Assembly: GCA_036824005.1 (NCBI GenBank)
Contig: DAITBA010000004.1
Span: 124,001 to 188,000 of the forward strand
DNA length: 64,000 nucleotides
Source: DAITBA01 sp036824005
GTDB lineage: Bacteria > Pseudomonadota > Gammaproteobacteria > Burkholderiales > Rhodocyclaceae
Direction: 5' to 3'
Both the position numbers and the translations under genes were made by a program. Shown here one piece after another: positions 27,208 through 35,053 of the stretch. The notes beneath the pieces are model-generated. The model was not told the DNA's origin, searched no databases, and was given only the letters and a program-made list of their open reading frames with translations. Within the stretch, counting starts at the first letter, position 1. Each line of letters starts with the position of its first letter.

Positions 27208-28539
27208 CTAGCCTGCGGCCGCAGGGAGCGAGATTCGGAAGGTGGTGCCCGAGCCCGGCAGAGAGGTCATGGTCAGCGCGCCGCGGTGCGCCTCGACCAA
27301 TCGCTTGCTCAGAAACAGGCCGAGACCCAGCCCGTGGCTGCGCGTGGAGTGAAACGGCTCGAAAATGAGTGCCTGCTCGTGGGGCGCGATACCCTTGCCG
27401 GTGTCGGAAACATCGATCAGCAGGTGCGCGTCCTGCTTTGCCGTGCGGACGCCGACGGTACCCTTGGCGGGCGTAGCCTCGATCGCGTTCTTCACCAGAT
27501 TTATCAGGACCTGTTCCATGCGTTGCAGGTCCACGTCCACCAGCGCGTCGCCGTCGCGCAACTGCGATTCGAGGCGGATCCCCTGCTGCTGCGCCATGGG
27601 CTGGAAAAGCTTCAGCACATGCTCGATGGCACTGCGCAGGGACACGCGTTGCGGCTCGATGCGCGGCTCGCGTGACAGATCCGAGAAATCGCGCACCACC
27701 TGCTCGAGCCGGTGCACCTCATGCTGCATGGATGCGAGGTCGTCGGCGAGATCGGCGGCTCCTTCCTGCTTCGCACCGCCGCCCCGTGCGCGGCGTTTCA
27801 TGTACTCGATGGACAGGTTGAGCGAATTCAGCGGATTGCGGATTTCATGGGCAACGCTCGTAGCCATGGTTCCCATCAAGGCCAGGCGCGACTGCTTGGC
27901 TTCTGCCTCGCGGGCGCGCCGCACCTCGATCGTGGCTAGCCACAGCAGGCCGCCTATGGAGGCGATCAGGGCGATGAAAGTAAGCGATGTCACCCAGACG
28001 ATGCGCCGGTTCGCCGTGCGCACCGTGTTATAGGTCGGCTCCAGGTTGCGATAGAGCACCACCGCGCCCCAGTTCTGGCCGCCCAGTTGAATGGGCACGG
28101 CGACACAAAAATTGCGCACCCCGTCTACCGTTTCATAGGAGGCGCCGCGCTTGCCCTGGAACGCCGCATGCATGATAGCCAGCCCCTCCGGCTTCTCCAG
28201 GTTCTTGCGCCGAACGGCCGCAACGACGGAGTTATCGGCCCGGCTGACCCGCACGTTGAACACGTCCCCCAGCACCTGGTAGCTGTCTATCAGATCCTGC
28301 ACCGCTGCCACGGCCTGCTTGTCCGGCGCGGCACCCAGTGCCGCGCGCACGATAGCGGCGATGTGCGTCGCGAGGGCCTCGGTGGTGCGCTCCAGGGTAT
28401 AGACCTGGGCCTTGAAGGCAATATCCTGCTGGCGCTGGATCAAAACCACGAATCCGACCACGGCGACGACGGCGGCGATGGCGAAGATGAGGTACGCGAC
28501 GTAAATGCGCTTGGAGAATTTGGGTAGTTTGATTTTCAT
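27208..28539 (-). CDS. membrane sensor histidine kinase (NtrB/ZraS-like)
   Basis: The 443-aa kinase has a transmembrane helix near residues 12-32, a ~150-residue periplasmic sensor segment and a second helix near 190-210. The DHp box is SVAHEIRNPLNSLNLSIEYM, followed by the N-box LVKNAIEA, G1 DVSDTGKGI, F-box and GLGLGLFLSKRLVEAH. ATG at 28539 is chosen over a long non-homologous extension. It is the upstream gene of the NtrC-type regulator. The signal is unknown. Confidence 0.93.
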   Translation of the reverse strand: MKIKLPKFSKRIYVAYLIFAIAAVVAVVGFVVLIQRQQDIAFKAQVYTLERTTEALATHIAAIVRAALGAAPDKQAVAAVQDLIDSYQVLGDVFNVRVSRADNSVVAAVRRKNLEKPEGLAIMHAAFQGKRGASYETVDGVRNFCVAVPIQLGGQNWGAVVLYRNLEPTYNTVRTANRRIVWVTSLTFIALIASIGGLLWLATIEVRRAREAEAKQSRLALMGTMATSVAHEIRNPLNSLNLSIEYMKRRARGGGAKQEGAADLADDLASMQHEVHRLEQVVRDFSDLSREPRIEPQRVSLRSAIEHVLKLFQPMAQQQGIRLESQLRDGDALVDVDLQRMEQVLINLVKNAIEATPAKGTVGVRTAKQDAHLLIDVSDTGKGIAPHEQALIFEPFHSTRSHGLGLGLFLSKRLVEAHRGALTMTSLPGSGTTFRISLPAAAG

Positions 28540-28799
28540 GATGGATGACCTCGCCGTAATCTTACCCGGAATAAGCAAGATCGATGCGAAGTGGCGTCGG
28601 AATCCGCCACCGGCTGTCCGTTTCCATGCTGCTGCGACGAACGGGAGATGCGGCCAAGGCTGGATGGAGCGAGGGTGCGGCGGTGGAGCCGTCCCCCGTA
28701 TGGTTTGCGCGCTCTGGGGCGCTCTTGCTTGGGGCCAGACGGCCCCCGCAGCCCTGCTGCATCCACCCAGGCACTGGTCCGCGTATTCGCTACGAAAGC

Positions 28800-28842
28800 G
28801 TGAACTCTCCGTGACAAAGCCGTGACTCATTGAACGGATACT
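28800..28842 (+). promoter_or_regulatory. tandem-GTGA promoter 1
   Basis: Pentamers GTGAA (28800), GTGAC (28811) and GTGAC (28822) repeat every 11 bp. After the last one come exactly 13 nt and then ACTG (28840); GATACT (28837-28842) would be the -10. It precedes the zinc-ribbon gene at 28877. The same architecture recurs at five more places in this window. The remainder of the 337-bp divergent gap (28540-28876) shows nothing else. Confidence 0.75.
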
Positions 28843-28876
28843 GCAATTGTCGCAGCACAGATCGAGGAGGGCGACC

Positions 28877-29089
28877 ATGGACCGGATTATCGAGCTCGAT
28901 GCCTACCGCAAGCGCCGGCAGCAGGCCGTGGATTCGGCCCAGCAGCGCCAGATCTGGGCTTGCGGCCGCTGCGGCGGCTGGACCTGGACCGTGTCCGTCA
29001 AGCGCGAGCTGCGCTGCGCCGGCTGCGACACCCGGGCGGGCAATCTGGAAGTCCTGGCGTGCGGCGATCCGCACGGCATGCACCAGTGA
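28877..29089 (+). CDS. small zinc-ribbon protein
   Basis: This 70-aa protein has two Cys pairs, CGRC and CAGC, about 15 residues apart, enough for one zinc-ribbon. The N-terminus is charged (MDRIIELDAYRKRRQQ). GAGGAGG lies just upstream of ATG. It is the first gene after promoter 1 and is followed after 15 nt by an EAL-domain gene. Role unknown; nucleic-acid or protein binding is possible. Confidence 0.72.
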   Translation: MDRIIELDAYRKRRQQAVDSAQQRQIWACGRCGGWTWTVSVKRELRCAGCDTRAGNLEVLACGDPHGMHQ

Positions 29090-29104
29090 GCGGGGGAGCC
29101 GGCC

Positions 29105-29707
29105 ATGCGCGCCGCCGAGATCTTCGTGGGACGACAGCCGATCCTAGACCGCCGGCACAACGTCGTCGCCTACGAGCTGCTTTACCGCGAATCCGCCGAA
29201 TGCCTGCAGGCCGGTGTGAGCGACGGTGCGGTGGCGACGGCGAGGCTGATGGACGCCGCCTTCCGGCGCGTGGGCATTCGCACGGTGCTCGGACCCTGCC
29301 GTGGTTTCGTCAATGTGGACGCAGAGACTCTGATGGGCCGCGCCATCGAGTTGCTGCCCCGGGACCAGGTGGTGCTGGAGCTGCTGGAGACGGTGGCAAT
29401 CGACGATCGGGTCGTGGGCCGCTGCCGGCAGTTGAAGGCCCGCGGGTTTCGTCTGGCGCTGGACGATTTCTGCCGCTACGACGAGCGCTACGAGCCGCTG
29501 CTAGAGGTCGCCGACATCGTCAAGATCGACATTCTGGAACTCGACCATGAGGCGCTGGTCGATCTGGTAGGGCGGTTGAAGCTCTACCCGGCGCGACTGC
29601 TGGCCGAGAAGGTGGAAGACCGGCAGACAGCGCTGCGCTGCATGAAGCTGGGCTTCGACCTGTTCCAGGGGTTTCTGTTCGGCCGGCCCGCCGTTGTAGG
29701 CGGATGA
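29105..29707 (+). CDS. stand-alone EAL-type domain protein (YuxH-like)
   Basis: The 200-aa protein matches the N-terminal half of EAL-HDOD proteins, starting with the typical EIFVGRQPILDRRHNVVAYE. EAL-like catalytic positions appear present: E in YELLYR, N in VNVDAE, E in LELLE, DD in ALDDF, K in VKIDI, E in LLAEK and Q in FQGFLFGRP. The HDOD domain normally following is absent because the frame stops at 29707. It may act on or bind cyclic-di-GMP; activity is not certain. It lies in the unit driven by promoter 1. Confidence 0.82.
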   Translation: MRAAEIFVGRQPILDRRHNVVAYELLYRESAECLQAGVSDGAVATARLMDAAFRRVGIRTVLGPCRGFVNVDAETLMGRAIELLPRDQVVLELLETVAIDDRVVGRCRQLKARGFRLALDDFCRYDERYEPLLEVADIVKIDILELDHEALVDLVGRLKLYPARLLAEKVEDRQTALRCMKLGFDLFQGFLFGRPAVVGG

Positions 29708-29795
29708 CGTACATCATTTTGCCTAAGCCGTAAAGATCATGGAAATCATAGCCTGCAAGGCATATGCTGCGAGCGTAGTCCCCGGAGACAAGAAA

Positions 29796-29933
29796 ATGAG
29801 CATCCTGCCAGCCCTATTGCGCACATGGTTTGCGTCCTTGGCCGACGAAGACAGCGAGGCCGGCGAGGTCCAGCGCATGATCGAGCTGAGCGGCATGGTC
29901 GGCGGCGTGCTGGACCGCGAAGACCCGGCCTGA
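29796..29933 (+). CDS. small acidic protein, GEVxRxIExxGM family
   Basis: The 45-aa product begins MSILPALLRTWFASL and ends in an acidic part with GEVQRMIELSGMVGG. That segment matches GEVTRLIERNGMIGV of the 64-aa protein at 30192, so the two are likely related. GGAG precedes the ATG; an in-frame ATG at 29739 would add 19 residues. Function unknown. Confidence 0.5.
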   Translation: MSILPALLRTWFASLADEDSEAGEVQRMIELSGMVGGVLDREDPA

Positions 29934-30069
29934 ACCGAACACGTAGCACGGAAAGACTCCTCCCTCCTGCCCGGCTGCGGCGCGAGCTGTCAGGCTCGCG
30001 ACCGGCCGGGCACTTTCTTTTCGTCGCCCGGCGCGGCGCGGTACTTGTCCCGGGCCGAACAGCCAAACT

Positions 30070-30112
30070 TTGACCCTTTCGTGATTTTCTCGTGACCTTC
30101 GGCCACCAGACT
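30070..30112 (+). promoter_or_regulatory. tandem-GTGA promoter 2
   Basis: TTGAC (30070), GTGAT (30081) and GTGAC (30092) repeat every 11 bp. Thirteen nt follow, then ACTG (30110); CAGACT (30107-30112) is the -10 candidate. It precedes the 64-aa protein gene at 30192 and the bufB-bufC pair. The 258-bp gap 29934-30191 contains no gene. Confidence 0.72.
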
Positions 30113-30191
30113 GAACTCCGACACGCGTGAGGTGCGAGCCGGAAGCGATCCCGCCCGGCGGACGGCCCCGGATGCCGAAAAGGAGACCGTC

Positions 30192-30386
30192 ATGGCCCAA
30201 ACGACCGTGGGTTACCAAGCCCCGAACACCCGTAACCGACACCCGCTCGGATTCCCGGACGGCCTCGGCGATCCCCTCGACTTTGAGGAGTGCGAGGACT
30301 TTGCCGGCGACGACGGCGAAGTCACGCGCCTGATTGAGCGCAATGGCATGATCGGCGTGGACTTCGGTCTCGCCGAGCTGGCCTGA
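30192..30386 (+). CDS. small protein upstream of the MNIO enzyme, GEVxRxIExxGM family
   Basis: The 64-aa acidic protein follows AGGAG at 30181. Its C-terminal segment GEVTRLIERNGMIG repeats that of the small protein at 29796. It has a single Cys (EECEDF) and no signal peptide, so it is unlike known bufferin precursors. Its place directly before bufB (39-nt gap) makes an accessory, or less likely a precursor, role worth considering. Confidence 0.6.
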   Translation: MAQTTVGYQAPNTRNRHPLGFPDGLGDPLDFEECEDFAGDDGEVTRLIERNGMIGVDFGLAELA

Positions 30387-30425
30387 GCCGCACCACCGCA
30401 ACCGCGTTCCCCCGGAGACAGCTCC

Positions 30426-31286
30426 ATGGCTGAGAAGGTTCAGTCCAAGCTCTGCGCGCATGGCATACCGCCGCGGGCCGGCATCGGCCTGCGCGCGCCT
30501 CATTACCGCGACATCCTTGCTACCCTGCCAGACATCGGCTGGCTGGAGGTGCACAGCGAAAACTACTTCGGCGACGGTGGCCAGCCTCTCTGGTACCTGG
30601 AGCGTCTGCGCCAGCACTATCCCCTCAGCCTACACGGCGTGGGCATGTCGTTGGGCTCCGTGGATGCCCTCGATCACGAGCACCTGCGCAAGCTCAAGCG
30701 CCTGATCGCGCGCTTCGAGCCCGGCCTGGTCTCCGAGCACTTGTGCTGGAGCAGCATCGGTGGCCGCTGTTTGAATGACCTGCTGCCGCTACCCTACACC
30801 GAGGAGGCGCTGCAGGTGGTGTGCCGCCACGTGGACGAGGCGCAGGACTTCCTCGGGCGCCAGATCCTGATCGAGAACGTCTCCAGCTACCTGCAGTACT
30901 CCCACTCGGTAATAGACGAGTGGGAATTCGTTGCCGCGGTGGCAGCCCGGACCGGCTGTGGCCTGCTGCTCGACGTGAACAATGTCTACGTCGCCGCGGT
31001 CAATCACGGATTCAGCGCCCTGCGCTATCTGCGCAGCATTCCGGCGGAGGCGGTGCAGGAGGTCCATCTGGCAGGGTTCGACAGCCTTGAGGGCATTCTG
31101 ATCGATACCCACGGCAAGCGCGTGGCCGAGCCCGTGTGGACGCTCTATCGCAACGCGCTGGCGCGCTTCGGCGCCGCGCCGACGCTGATCGAGTGGGATA
31201 CCGACATCCCTGCGCTTTCGGTGTTGCTGGAGGAAGCGGCCACGGCCGAGCGCTACCTGGGAGCGAGTCATGCCCTCGCTGCGTGA
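30426..31286 (+). CDS. bufB: MNIO family enzyme (DUF692), bufferin maturase BufB-like
   Basis: DUF692 proteins are multinuclear non-heme iron oxidases that modify Cys in ribosomally made peptides; in bufferins they convert Cys to thiooxazole with a DUF2063 partner. The 286-aa sequence carries the family signature: GIGLRAPHYRDI, WLEVHSENYFGDGG, SLHGVGMSLGS, VSEHLCWSS, LIENVSSYLQY, LLLDVNNVYV, VHLAGFD and LIEWDTDIP, with the metal-binding His/Glu/Asp/Asn residues. It overlaps the next gene by 17 nt. Two DUF2282 precursors are encoded nearby. The gene symbol is by family and context. Confidence 0.9.
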   Translation: MAEKVQSKLCAHGIPPRAGIGLRAPHYRDILATLPDIGWLEVHSENYFGDGGQPLWYLERLRQHYPLSLHGVGMSLGSVDALDHEHLRKLKRLIARFEPGLVSEHLCWSSIGGRCLNDLLPLPYTEEALQVVCRHVDEAQDFLGRQILIENVSSYLQYSHSVIDEWEFVAAVAARTGCGLLLDVNNVYVAAVNHGFSALRYLRSIPAEAVQEVHLAGFDSLEGILIDTHGKRVAEPVWTLYRNALARFGAAPTLIEWDTDIPALSVLLEEAATAERYLGASHALAA

Positions 31287-32070
31287 GTTCCAGGCCTCAT
31301 TTCGTGATGGCATCTTCAGCGCCGAGGACGGACCTGTCCTCGCGCTCGTCCGCGCCAACGGTATGGCGCCGGAGGACCGCTTCGACATCTACCGCAACAA
31401 CATCTTCCATAACTACCGCGAAGCGCTGCGTGCGGTGTACCCGGTCGTGGAGCGGCTGGTAGGGGAGGCGTTCTTTCGCCTTGCCGCGCACGCGTACATC
31501 AGGGACTACCCGTCCGTCAGCAACGACGTGCACTGCTACGGCGGGCAGTTCGGCGACTTCCTGGCGGGCTTTGCGCCGGCCCGCGCGTTGGTCTATCTGG
31601 CCGACGTGGCGCGGCTGGAGTGGCTGTGGCACGAGTCGTTCCACAGCGCCGACCATGCGCCACTGGCCATTGAGAGGCTCGCGGCAGTGGCGGAAGGCGA
31701 CTACGAGGCGCTTCACTTTGACCTGCATCCGGCGTGCCGTCTGCTTGTGTCGGACTACCCGGTGCATCGCATCTGGGCGGTGAATCAGCCCGAGTACCAG
31801 GAGGAGCCGGCAGTGGACCTGGGCACCGGCGGCGTGTGCCTGCTCCTGCGCCGCGATGCGAAGGGCATTGCTGTGGAACCATTGAGCACCGGCCACTGCG
31901 CCATGTTACGCGCACTAAGCGAGGGGCTGGCAGTCGGTGCCGCGGCCGCCTCGGCGGTAGCGGTCGACCGCGAGTTCGATCTCGGCCAGTTCCTGCGTCA
32001 TCACATTGTCAATTGCGTGCTCGTGGACTTCGGCATTGGCGCGCGTGACAAAAATGCTCCCTCCGCGTGA
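31270..32070 (+). CDS. bufC: DUF2063 partner protein, BufC-like
   Basis: The 266-aa protein has the DUF2063 N-terminal domain (LREFQASFRDGIF, RFDIYRNNIFHNYREALRAVYPVVERLVGEAFF), annotated as putative DNA-binding but known to act as the substrate-docking partner of MNIO enzymes. A less conserved C-terminal domain completes it. Its start lies inside the 3' end of bufB (17-nt overlap), so the two are translated together. The stop lies next to promoter 3, whose first repeat falls inside the coding end. Confidence 0.88.
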   Translation: MPSLREFQASFRDGIFSAEDGPVLALVRANGMAPEDRFDIYRNNIFHNYREALRAVYPVVERLVGEAFFRLAAHAYIRDYPSVSNDVHCYGGQFGDFLAGFAPARALVYLADVARLEWLWHESFHSADHAPLAIERLAAVAEGDYEALHFDLHPACRLLVSDYPVHRIWAVNQPEYQEEPAVDLGTGGVCLLLRRDAKGIAVEPLSTGHCAMLRALSEGLAVGAAAASAVAVDREFDLGQFLRHHIVNCVLVDFGIGARDKNAPSA

Positions 32071-32098
32071 CGGAAACTCCAGACCGATTTCGCATACT
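32045..32098 (+). promoter_or_regulatory. tandem-GTGA promoter 3 (weaker match)
   Basis: GTGAC occurs at 32045 and 32067, exactly two 11-bp steps apart; the phases at 32056 (GCTCC) and 32078 (TCCAG) are poor. Thirteen nt after the last phase comes ACTT (32096), with CATACT (32093-32098) as the -10, identical to promoter 5. It precedes the first DUF2282 gene. Confidence 0.55.
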
Positions 32099-32155
32099 TC
32101 ATCGCAATGGGACGAAACCCCGTCGCCGATCCATCGTCGTGAAAGGAGCAATACC

Positions 32156-32452
32156 ATGAGCATGTCAAGCCAGGTTGTCCGTGGAGCCATTGCCAGCCTG
32201 ATTGCGCTGGGCGTCTCCGCCGCAGCCGATACCACGATGGCGGCGCAGAAACAGGCGGAGAAGTGTGCCGGCATCGTTAAAGCCGAGAAGAACGATTGCG
32301 GCACCAGCACCACGAGTTGCCACGGTTCAGTCAAACAGGATCGACATCCAGAGGCGTGGATCGAGGTACCAAAGGGCACGTGCGAGAAGATCGCCGGTGC
32401 CTACGTGACCACGTCGCCCTACGCCGGACCTGGCGGCAAGGGCGGCAACTGA
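32156..32452 (+). CDS. bufA: DUF2282 bufferin-type precursor (first copy)
   Basis: The 98-aa protein has a signal peptide (VVRGAIASLIALGVSAAA) and a core with four Cys: KCAGIVKAEKNDCG, TSTTSCHG and PKGTCEKIAG. This is the DUF2282 pattern of bufferins, exported copper-binding peptides of Caulobacter whose core Cys are converted to thiooxazoles by BufB/BufC. The Cys spacing is the same as in the copy at 38130. AAAGGAG precedes ATG at 32156. Copper buffering is inferred from the family. Confidence 0.87.
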   Translation: MSMSSQVVRGAIASLIALGVSAAADTTMAAQKQAEKCAGIVKAEKNDCGTSTTSCHGSVKQDRHPEAWIEVPKGTCEKIAGAYVTTSPYAGPGGKGGN

Positions 32453-32517
32453 CGCGAACGGCCGACCGGCCGTGTGGCGGCTGTCGGCCTCGATTCCATT
32501 CTTCAAGGAGCACATCG

Positions 32518-33393
32518 ATGAAACGGGTTATACGACTGGGCATGGCAATGGTACTGGCGCTCGGTGCCGCCGCGGCGCACGCGCAGGTAGTCGACAAGAA
32601 AGCCCTGACGCTGGACGGCGCCAAGAAGGTCATCGCCGCCGCAGTGGCCGAAGCGAAGCGGGTCAACGCGCCGGGCGGAGTCATCGCCGTGGTCGATGAC
32701 GGCGGCAACACCGTGGCCGTGGAGCGCCTCGACAACACCTTCGCCGCCGGCGCCAGCATTTCCATCGGCAAGGCGCGCACGTCGGCCCTGTTCAAACGCC
32801 CCACGAAAGCGTTCGAGGACGTCATCAAGAACGGCCGTACGTCGATGGTGGCACTGTCGGATTCGTTCTTCACGCCCCTGCAGGGCGGCGTGCCGCTCAC
32901 GATCGACGGTCACGTGGTGGGCGCAGTGGGTGTTTCCGGCGCCGCCAGTGCACAACAGGACGAGGAACTGGCGCTGGCCGGCGCCAAGGCACTGGCGGTC
33001 GCCGACGCGGTCCGGCAACGCACGGCCCCGGTGACCTACCTCGACGGTCAGCGGGTAGCCGCCGCCTTCGCCAAGGGCGAGCCGCTGCTTGAGGTGGACG
33101 GCTACAAGGTGCACGCCAGCCGGCGCGAGAAGCCCGGGTTGGTCGAAGTGCACGACCACGAGACCGACGTCATCTACGTGTTGGAGGGGACGGCGACGCT
33201 GGTCACCGGCGGAAGACTGGTCGAGCCGAAGATCATCGCGCCTGGAGAGACGCGGGCGCCCACCGTCGAGGGCGGCGACGCCCGTCAGCTGGCCAGAGGT
33301 GATGTCGTGGTCATTCCGCCCGGTACGCCCCACTGGTTCAAGGAAGCGAGCAATCCCTTCCTGTACTTCGTCGTCAAGCCGATCTCCAATTAA
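32518..33393 (+). CDS. exported GlcG/HbpS-domain plus cupin fusion protein
   Basis: After a signal peptide (ending AHAQ) the 291-aa protein has a GlcG/HbpS-type domain (about residues 27-160: AKKVIAAAVAEAKRVNAPGG, VDDGGNTVAVERLD, GGVPLTIDGHVVGAVGVSGA). A cupin domain follows (about 185-290: HDHETDVIYVLEGTATLVTGG, RGDVVVIPPGTPHWF). The cupin His/Glu metal ligands are visible. HbpS-type proteins bind heme or redox ligands; the combined function is unknown. AAGGAG precedes ATG at 32518. It follows the first bufA by 65 nt and precedes two lactonases. Confidence 0.87.
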   Translation: MKRVIRLGMAMVLALGAAAAHAQVVDKKALTLDGAKKVIAAAVAEAKRVNAPGGVIAVVDDGGNTVAVERLDNTFAAGASISIGKARTSALFKRPTKAFEDVIKNGRTSMVALSDSFFTPLQGGVPLTIDGHVVGAVGVSGAASAQQDEELALAGAKALAVADAVRQRTAPVTYLDGQRVAAAFAKGEPLLEVDGYKVHASRREKPGLVEVHDHETDVIYVLEGTATLVTGGRLVEPKIIAPGETRAPTVEGGDARQLARGDVVVIPPGTPHWFKEASNPFLYFVVKPISN

Positions 33394-33420
33394 GCCGGGA
33401 ACGCTCGCAGGAGAACCACC

Positions 33421-35052
33421 ATGCAGCTCATCAAGCGTTCCGGAATTGCCATGGCCCTGTATGCCGCAGTTGCCGGTGTCAATGCGCAATTGCCCGAGCT
33501 AGTCCCCAGCGGCGCGCCGCGGGCGAGCATCGATCTGGCCACCAACGAGGGCGTGCAACTCGTCAAGGGCGAGTGGCGCTACAGTGACACGCACATCGTC
33601 CAGACCGAGTTCTACGCCGCCGGCGCCGATGGCCAGCCCGGGGATCGTGCCGTCAGAACCTACGACTACGCGCCCAAGGCGGGCGGAACGAACTTCGACG
33701 ATTCCGCCTGGGAGGTCGTCGACCCCGCCGCCCTTGACCGGCGCCGCACCAACGGCCGGCTGGCGTTCAACTGGTATCGCATCGCCATCACCGTGCCCGG
33801 GCGCATTGGCGGCTTCGATCCCGCGGGATCGACCGCGGTGTTCGAAACGTCCGTGGACGACTACGCCGAGATCTGGGTGGACGGTGAGCTGCCGCGGGCT
33901 GCGGGCCAGAGCGGCGGCTCGGTGGTGAGAGGGTGGAACGCGCCGAACCGCGTCGTCGTCGGACGCAATCTGAAACCGGGACAGAAAATCCAGCTTGCCG
34001 TATTCGGCATCAACGGGCCGATCTCAGTATCGCCGACCAACTACATCTACCTGCGCTACGCCAAGCTCGAGTTCTTCGACGGCGCGAAGGGGCCGCTCGC
34101 CGTGCCGCCGCACGAAGTGAACGTGGAAGTCGTGCGCAGGGACCCGGCCGTCGATGCCATCGTGCCGCGCAACCCGAAGATCTTCAAGCTGGCCGAAGGC
34201 TTCCAGTTCACCGAAGGGCCGGTGTGGGTGAGCTCGGCAAATCCCGGTGGGCACCTGCTGTTCTCCGACCCCAATGCCAATACCATTTACAAGTGGAGCG
34301 AGAAAGAAGGGCTGTCGGTGTTCAGGAATCCGAGCGGCTATGAGGGTGCGGACATTGCCGAGTACAAGCAGCCAGGCTCCAACGGTCTGACCCTCGACAA
34401 ACAGGGCCGGCTCACCGTCAACGAGCATGGTAATCGCCGCGTCAGCCGCATCGAGCCCGACGGCAAGACGACGGTCGTTGCGGAGCGCCATGAAGGCAAG
34501 CGCCTGAACAGCCCCAACGATCTGGTATACAAGTCGGACGGTACGCTCTATTTCACCGACCCGCCCTTCGGCCTGCCGAGGTTCGGCGACGATCCGCGCA
34601 AAGAAACGCCCTACAACGGCGTGTATCGGGTGAAGCACGGAGAGGTGGAACTGCTCGCGCGCGATCTCTCGGGGCCGAACGGCATCGCCTTCTCGCCCGA
34701 CGAGAAGCATCTCTACGTCGGCAACTGGGACGAGAAGAACAAGGTCGTCATGCGCTATCCGGTGCATGCCGACGGCAAGCTGGGCAAGGGTGAGGTGTTC
34801 TTCGACATGACCGCCGCGCCGGGCGAGGACGCCATCGACGGCATCAAGGTGGACGTGCAGGGCAACCTGTACGTGTCGGGTCCGGGCGGCTTGTGGATCC
34901 TCTCGCCTGCCGGCAAGCATCTCGGCACCGTCATCGCGCCGCGCCACCCGCACAACATGGCATGGGGCGACGACGACGGCAAGACGCTGTACCTGACGGC
35001 GCAGAGCGGGCTGTATCGGATGCGGCTGAATATCCCCGGCGTGAGGCCCTGA
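33421..35052 (+). CDS. exported SMP-30/gluconolactonase with N-terminal sandwich domain
   Basis: The 543-aa protein has a signal peptide (to about residue 22), a ~220-residue N-terminal beta-sandwich/galactose-binding-like part (FDDSAWEVVDP, AVFETSVDDYAEIWVDG) and a C-terminal SMP-30 propeller. The propeller shows FTEGPVWV, GSNGLTLDKQGRL, RLNSPNDLVYKSDGTLYFTD and GPNGIAFSPDEKHLYV. SMP-30 enzymes hydrolyse sugar lactones with a divalent metal. A single-domain paralog follows after one base. Periplasmic lactone hydrolysis is likely; the substrate is unknown. Confidence 0.9.
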   Translation: MQLIKRSGIAMALYAAVAGVNAQLPELVPSGAPRASIDLATNEGVQLVKGEWRYSDTHIVQTEFYAAGADGQPGDRAVRTYDYAPKAGGTNFDDSAWEVVDPAALDRRRTNGRLAFNWYRIAITVPGRIGGFDPAGSTAVFETSVDDYAEIWVDGELPRAAGQSGGSVVRGWNAPNRVVVGRNLKPGQKIQLAVFGINGPISVSPTNYIYLRYAKLEFFDGAKGPLAVPPHEVNVEVVRRDPAVDAIVPRNPKIFKLAEGFQFTEGPVWVSSANPGGHLLFSDPNANTIYKWSEKEGLSVFRNPSGYEGADIAEYKQPGSNGLTLDKQGRLTVNEHGNRRVSRIEPDGKTTVVAERHEGKRLNSPNDLVYKSDGTLYFTDPPFGLPRFGDDPRKETPYNGVYRVKHGEVELLARDLSGPNGIAFSPDEKHLYVGNWDEKNKVVMRYPVHADGKLGKGEVFFDMTAAPGEDAIDGIKVDVQGNLYVSGPGGLWILSPAGKHLGTVIAPRHPHNMAWGDDDGKTLYLTAQSGLYRMRLNIPGVRP

Positions 35053-35053
35053 A

